Below the pieces are notes generated by a model, which searched no databases, was not told where the DNA came from, and worked only from the letters and a program-made list of their open reading frames with translations. A stretch of 10,000 nt of DNA from Magnetospirillum sp. (GTDB lineage Bacteria > Pseudomonadota > Alphaproteobacteria > Rhodospirillales > Magnetospirillaceae). The position numbers and the translations under genes were made by a program. Position 1 is the first letter of the stretch; each line of letters opens with the position of its first letter. Where the stretch lies: assembly GCA_020217035.1 (NCBI GenBank), contig JAIWOG010000170.1:1-10000 (forward strand). Direction: 5' to 3'. This document shows positions 6,155 through 10,000 of this stretch, one piece after another.

Positions 6155-7845
6155 CGGATCCGGGCGACGAAACCGTCGACGCGCTCCATCAGGGTGCGGG
6201 ACTGCCGCCCCAGATCCTCGGCCGAGCCCAGCACCTCGGCCGCCGCCGTGCCGGTCTGCGCCGCCGCCTGGGTGACGCCGTCGATATTGTCGGTCACCTG
6301 ACGGGTGCCTTGGGACGCCTGCTCGACGCTGCGGGCGATCTCGCCGGTGGCGGCTTCCTGCTGGCTCACCGACTGGGCGATGGTGGCCGATATCTGGTTG
6401 ATGTCGGCGATGGTGCGGCCGATGGCGTCGATGGCGCCCACCGAATCCCGCGTCGCTTGCTGGATCGACTGGATCTGCGCGGTGATCTCGGCGGTGGCCC
6501 GCGCCGTCTGGCTGGCCAGGTTCTTGACCTCGGCGGCGACCACGGCGAAGCCCTTTCCGGCTTCGCCGGCCCTGGCCGCCTCGATGGTGGCGTTCAAGGC
6601 CAGCAGGTTGGTCTGGCTGGCGATGTCGCTGATCAACTGCACCACCTCGCCCACCTTCTCCGCCGCCTGCGACAGCCGCGATATCTTGGCGTTGGTCTGT
6701 TCGGCGTCGTTGGCGGCCTGGCCGGCGATGTGGGTCGACTGGGTGACCTGACGACTGATTTCGGTGATCGAGGCCGCCAATTGCTCGGCGGCGGCGGCGA
6801 CGTTCTGCACGTTGTCGGCGGCGCCACCGGCCGCCGAGGACACTGCCTGGGCCTGGGCCGAGGTCTGCACCGCCGTCGCCGACATGGACTTGGCGGTCAC
6901 CTGCAAGTGCGCCGAAGCGTCTGACACCGCCGAGACGATGGCCTTGACGCCGGCTTCGAATTCTTCCGCCAATTGGGCCATGGCCGCCCGCTTGGCCGCT
7001 TCGGCCTGGATTTCGGCCTGTTTCTGCGTGGCCCGCAGGCGTTCGACCTCGACCATGCTATCCTTGAACAGACGGACGGCGCCGACGATGTCGCCGACCT
7101 CGTCATGGCTGGTCACTTGCGGCACTTCGACCGACAAGTCGCCCTTGGCCAGACGCAGCATGTTGGCGGTCAAGGCCCTGAGCGGGCGCACCGAACGGAC
7201 GTTCCACAGACCGATGACGATGCCGACCAAAAGCGCGACAGCGGTCACCCCCACCATGGTCTGCTGGAAGCCGTTGGCCACTTTGCGGGCGCTGGCCGCC
7301 ACCACCTGGTTCTTGCTTTCCTGAAGATCGATGAACTGGTTGATGCGGGCCAGCCATTGCACGAACAATGGCCTGGCTTGTCCCATCAACACGCTGTTCG
7401 CCCGTTCGACATCGCCGGATTGGCGGGCGGCGACGATCTCGACGATACGCGGCAGCGTGTTGGCCTCGGTTTCCTTGATGCTGGCCAGGATGGCCCTCTC
7501 TTCGGCGGAGATGTCATCCATGGCGGCGAACATCTTGTCCAACTCGCGGGCCGATTCGGCGTAGAAGGCGGCCAGACGGTCGATTTCGGCCAAGACCGGG
7601 GTCAACTGGGCCGGCTCCAACAGCACGACGTCGCGAAGCGCGATGGCACGGTCGTGGACCGAGCCGCGGAAATTGATGGCATAGCGTTGCTTGACCGCGT
7701 TGACATCGTTGATCTGGCCGAGGTCGTCCTCGATCCGATTGACCCGGTCGATGCCGACCAGCGTCAGGGCGACCATCAGCGACAGCACCACGCCGAAGCT
7801 GGCGACGAAGCGGCTGCCGATCTTCATGTTGCGTAATGCCTTCAT
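6145..7845 (-). CDS. Methyl-accepting chemotaxis protein
   Basis: The 566-residue chemoreceptor sits in the inner membrane and signals to CheA/CheW. Layout: a short cytoplasmic start, TM1 (residues 13-32), a helical periplasmic sensor of about 160 residues (34-195) resembling the four-helix-bundle 4HB_MCP type, TM2 (197-217), a HAMP domain (about 215-270, with RPLRALT and DEVG), then a long coiled coil. The signalling tip at about 405-440 includes [20 protein letters not shown] and [10 protein letters not shown], the hallmark of the MCP signal domain. No PAS domain is present, and the C-terminus (VARIRQG) lacks a CheR-binding pentapeptide. The ligand is unknown. ATG at 7843-7845 has AAGGA 7 nt upstream. 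The ahpF terminator lies directly in front, so its own promoter must be very close or lie inside ahpF. No che or fli genes are in the window. Confidence 0.94.
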   Translation of the reverse strand: MKALRNMKIGSRFVASFGVVLSLMVALTLVGIDRVNRIEDDLGQINDVNAVKQRYAINFRGSVHDRAIALRDVVLLEPAQLTPVLAEIDRLAAFYAESARELDKMFAAMDDISAEERAILASIKETEANTLPRIVEIVAARQSGDVERANSVLMGQARPLFVQWLARINQFIDLQESKNQVVAASARKVANGFQQTMVGVTAVALLVGIVIGLWNVRSVRPLRALTANMLRLAKGDLSVEVPQVTSHDEVGDIVGAVRLFKDSMVEVERLRATQKQAEIQAEAAKRAAMAQLAEEFEAGVKAIVSAVSDASAHLQVTAKSMSATAVQTSAQAQAVSSAAGGAADNVQNVAAAAEQLAASITEISRQVTQSTHIAGQAANDAEQTNAKISRLSQAAEKVGEVVQLISDIASQTNLLALNATIEAARAGEAGKGFAVVAAEVKNLASQTARATAEITAQIQSIQQATRDSVGAIDAIGRTIADINQISATIAQSVSQQEAATGEIARSVEQASQGTRQVTDNIDGVTQAAAQTGTAAAEVLGSAEDLGRQSRTLMERVDGFVARIRQG

Positions 7846-7867
7846 GGTATTTTCCTTTCATAGGAAC

Positions 7868-7901
7868 AAAAAAGGCGGACCGGGTTTCCCCGGTCCGCCT
7901 T
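7868..7901 (-). terminator. Rho-independent terminator of ahpF
   Basis: Read on the minus strand, GGCGGACCGGG (7899-7889) pairs perfectly with CCCGGTCCGCC (7884-7874) around a 4-nt loop, followed at once by six U (7873-7868). Two further A-U pairs can extend the 11-bp stem. It begins 18 nt after the ahpF stop codon and ends 22 nt before the start of the chemoreceptor gene. Confidence 0.93.
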
Positions 7902-7918
7902 CGTGTCGACAGGATGGT

Positions 7919-9493
7919 TCAAGCCGCTTCCTGCGCCGCCGGGGTGCGGATCAGGTAGTCGAAGGCGGACAACGAGGCCGTCGCCCCCGCCCCCATGGCG
8001 ATGATGATCTGCTTGTACGGCACGGTGGTGGCGTCACCGGCTGCGAAAACGCCGGACACCGAGGTTTCGCCACGGGCGTCGATGACGATCTCGCCCCGGG
8101 GCGACAGCTCCACGGTACCCTTCAGCCATTCTGTGTTGGGCACCAGACCGATCTGCACGAAGATGCCTTCCAGATCGACCTTGTGGACCTGTTCGGTGTT
8201 GCGGTCCTTGTAGGACAGCCCCACCACCTTGTTGCCGTCGCCATGCACTTCGGTGGTCAGCGCCGAGGTGATGACGGTGACGTTGGGGAGCGAGCGCAGC
8301 TTGGCCTGCAACACCGCGTCGGCCCGCAACTGGCTGTCGAATTCGATCAGCGTCACTTGGGCGACGATGCCGGCCAGGTCGATGGCCGCTTCCACCCCGG
8401 AATTGCCGCCGCCGATCACCGCCACCCGCTTGCCCTTGAACAACGGGCCGTCGCAATGCGGGCAATAGGCCACGCCCTTGTTGCGGTACTCGGCCTCGCC
8501 CGGCACGTTCATCGAACGCCAGCGGGCGCCGGTGGCCAGGATGACGGTGCGCGACTTGACGCTGGCGCCATTGGCCAGTTGTACTTCGATCAAGCCGCCG
8601 GGGACGCTGGCCGGGATCAGCTTTTCGGCCCGCTGCAGGTTCATGACGTCGACCTCGTAGTCGCGCACGTGGTTTTCCAGCGCCGCGCCCAGCTTGGGGC
8701 CTTCGGTGTGGCTGACCGAGATGAAGTTCTCGATGGCCATGGTGTCCAGCACCTGGCCGCCGAAGCGTTCGGCCACCACGCCGGTGGCGATGCCCTTGCG
8801 GGCGGCATAGATGGCCGAGGCCGCGCCGGCCGGACCACCACCGATGACCAGAACTTCGAAGGCGTCCTTGGCGTTGATCTTCTCGGCGTCACGCGCCGCC
8901 GCGCCGGTGTCCAGCTTGGCCAGGATCTCTTCCAGACCCATGCGGCCCTGGCCAAAGGCTTCGCCATTCAGGTAGACGGTGGGCACCGCCATCACCTTGC
9001 GGGCTTCGACTTCGGCTTGAAAGGCGGCGCCGTCGATGGCCACGTGCTTGACGCGCGGGTTGACCACCGCCATGACGTTCAGCGCTTGCACCAGATCGGG
9101 GCAGTTCTGGCACGATTGCGAGAAATAGGTTTCGAAGCTGTACTCGCCGGGCAACGCCTTGATCTGGTCGATCAGATCGGCGTCCACCTTGGGAGCGCGG
9201 CCCGAGACCTGCAACAAAGCCAATACCAGCGAGGTGAATTCGTGCCCCAGGGGGATGCCGGCGAAGCGGACGGCCACGTCGGTGCCGGTCCGTTGGATCA
9301 GGAACGACGGCTTGCGGGCGTCGTCATCCTTGCGCACCAGGGAAATTTTCGGTGAGAGCGCGGCGATTTCCGCCAGCAGCTCGGACAATTCCTGCGAGAC
9401 GGCGCCATCGTCGAGAGAAGCAACCAGATCGATGGGTTGCTCGACCATCTCGAGATAGGCCTTCAACTGGTTCTTCAAAGTATCGTCCAACAT
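7919..9493 (-). CDS. ahpF: Alkyl hydroperoxide reductase subunit F (NADH-dependent AhpC reductase)
   Basis: The 524-residue flavoprotein passes electrons from NADH through FAD and two disulfides to AhpC; the E. coli homologue has 521 residues. The N-terminal domain is a tandem thioredoxin-fold module with the redox pair SCQNC (Cys128, Cys131) and the cis-Pro region [11 protein letters not shown] (167-177). The thioredoxin-reductase-like part has the FAD motif [11 protein letters not shown] (216-226), ATGAR (320-324), the second redox pair YCPHCDG (Cys344, Cys347), the pyridine-nucleotide motif [12 protein letters not shown] (359-370) and the FAD-binding [10 protein letters not shown] (486-495). 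All catalytic cysteines are present. ATG at 9491-9493 gives the family-typical [15 protein letters not shown] start; AGGA lies 11 nt upstream. It follows ahpC after 121 nt and ends in a strong terminator. Cytosolic. Confidence 0.97.
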   Translation of the reverse strand: MLDDTLKNQLKAYLEMVEQPIDLVASLDDGAVSQELSELLAEIAALSPKISLVRKDDDARKPSFLIQRTGTDVAVRFAGIPLGHEFTSLVLALLQVSGRAPKVDADLIDQIKALPGEYSFETYFSQSCQNCPDLVQALNVMAVVNPRVKHVAIDGAAFQAEVEARKVMAVPTVYLNGEAFGQGRMGLEEILAKLDTGAAARDAEKINAKDAFEVLVIGGGPAGAASAIYAARKGIATGVVAERFGGQVLDTMAIENFISVSHTEGPKLGAALENHVRDYEVDVMNLQRAEKLIPASVPGGLIEVQLANGASVKSRTVILATGARWRSMNVPGEAEYRNKGVAYCPHCDGPLFKGKRVAVIGGGNSGVEAAIDLAGIVAQVTLIEFDSQLRADAVLQAKLRSLPNVTVITSALTTEVHGDGNKVVGLSYKDRNTEQVHKVDLEGIFVQIGLVPNTEWLKGTVELSPRGEIVIDARGETSVSGVFAAGDATTVPYKQIIIAMGAGATASLSAFDYLIRTPAAQEAA

Positions 9494-9552
9494 GTCAAAG
9501 GCTTTCCTGCGAGGGTGGGGGGAGGATCGGCAAGAGTGGGCGCCGGCCCGTC

Positions 9553-9577
9553 CCGCCCCGGCCGGTGGCCGGGGCGG
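9553..9577 (-). promoter_or_regulatory. Strong GC hairpin in the ahpC-ahpF intercistronic region
   Basis: A perfect 11-bp, all-GC stem forms between 9553-9563 and 9567-9577 around a 3-nt loop. On the transcribed (minus) strand no U-tract follows, so it is not a standard Rho-independent terminator. A weaker 5-bp hairpin, GGGAA/TTCCC (9586-9599), lies on the ahpC side. Such an intercistronic hairpin could protect the 3' end of an ahpC transcript or attenuate read-through into ahpF. No good -35/-10 pair for a separate ahpF promoter is evident in this spacer. Confidence 0.6.
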
Positions 9578-9614
9578 TCCGCGCTGGGAAGATTTTCCCT
9601 AACCGAGGCTGGGA

Positions 9615-10000
9615 TCAGATCTTGCCGACCAGATCCAGCGACGGGGCCAGGGTCTTTTCGCCTTCCTTCCACTTGGCCGGGCAGACTTCGCCGGGATGCG
9701 AGGCGACGTACTGGGCGGCCTTGACCTTGCGCAGCAGTTCCTTGGCATCGCGGCCGACGCCGCCGCAGGTGATCTCGACGATCTGGATCTTGCCGTCGGG
9801 ATCGACGACGAAGGTGCCGCGATCAGCCAGGCCGGCTTCTTCGATCATCACCTCGAAGTTGCGGCTGATGGTGCCGGTCGGGTCGCCGACCATGGTGTAG
9901 TCGATCTTCTTGATGGCCGGCGAGCTGTCGTGCCAAGCCTTGTGGCAGAAATGGGTGTCGGTGGACACCGAGAAGATTTCCACGCCCATCTTCTGGAATT
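9615..10000 (-). CDS. ahpC: Alkyl hydroperoxide reductase subunit C (2-Cys peroxiredoxin), 5' part outside the window
   Basis: The visible 128 residues are the C-terminal two thirds of AhpC, which reduces hydrogen peroxide, organic peroxides and peroxynitrite. Matches to the E. coli-type sequence are extensive: [66 protein letters not shown] and the terminal [11 protein letters not shown]. The resolving cysteine is the Cys in GEVCPAKW. The peroxidatic cysteine lies upstream of the window edge. An ATG at 9987-9989 is internal: the frame continues to the edge with FQK before it, and the family has LQKLGVEVY-like sequence here. Two cysteines are unusual: [10 protein letters not shown], where the usual residue is Thr, and [10 protein letters not shown], where E. 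coli has Ala. The partner reductase ahpF follows on the same strand. Confidence 0.96.
   Translation of the reverse strand, partial: FQKMGVEIFSVSTDTHFCHKAWHDSSPAIKKIDYTMVGDPTGTISRNFEVMIEEAGLADRGTFVVDPDGKIQIVEITCGGVGRDAKELLRKVKAAQYVASHPGEVCPAKWKEGEKTLAPSLDLVGKI

Noticed and set aside
7691..9355. A 554-codon open frame on the plus strand opposite ahpF and the chemoreceptor gene.
   Set aside because: It is antisense to two unmistakable genes, its translation is rich in H, G, D, R and Q with no domain, and long antisense frames are expected in GC-rich codon-biased DNA.

Overview
The window reads as ordinary chromosomal DNA of a GC-rich alphaproteobacterium. It looks most like the Magnetospirillum/Rhodospirillaceae group: strong G/C preference at third codon positions, typical HAMP plus methyl-accepting signalling architecture, and an ahpC-ahpF pair of the E. 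coli type. The taxonomic call is inference from protein style, not from a marker gene. I see no insertion sequence, prophage, CRISPR array, toxin-antitoxin pair or other mobile or defence element, and no clear sign of a new multi-gene system.

Plus strand, 1-2450. The 3' part of a DUF3124 gene is coupled through an ATGA overlap to a small gene of unknown function. After a 119-nt gap comes a tight two-gene unit: a thiamine-phosphate synthase (thiE-like) and a LOG-family nucleotide phosphoribohydrolase, 4 nt apart. A near-consensus sigma-70 promoter overlaps the LOG stop codon and drives a single tRNA-Val(CAC) gene with encoded CCA, followed by a hairpin terminator.

Plus strand, 2340-4493. A hairpin-rich leader precedes an MFS transporter of the monocarboxylate-carrier type. 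A DUF2189 multi-pass membrane protein follows 65 nt later with no visible terminator between them.

4466-6154. An Sfp-type 4'-phosphopantetheinyl transferase on the minus strand overlaps the DUF2189 gene tail to tail by 28 nt. It is divergent from a membrane-anchored alpha/beta hydrolase on the plus strand. The 96-nt shared upstream region holds a perfect 7-bp inverted repeat just ahead of the hydrolase ribosome-binding site.

6145-10000, all minus strand, read right to left. The 3' part of ahpC (peroxiredoxin), a 121-nt spacer with a very strong GC hairpin, ahpF (the NADH-dependent AhpC reductase), a textbook Rho-independent terminator, then a methyl-accepting chemotaxis protein that overlaps the hydrolase tail to tail by 10 nt. 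AhpC and AhpF form a complete peroxide-detoxification pair. The chemoreceptor is probably a separate transcription unit, although little room is left for its promoter.

The most useful second-look items are regulatory: the ahpC-ahpF intercistronic hairpin, the promoter embedded in the LOG stop codon, the structured MFS leader, the extended precursor pairing around tRNA-Val, and two non-canonical cysteines in AhpC.
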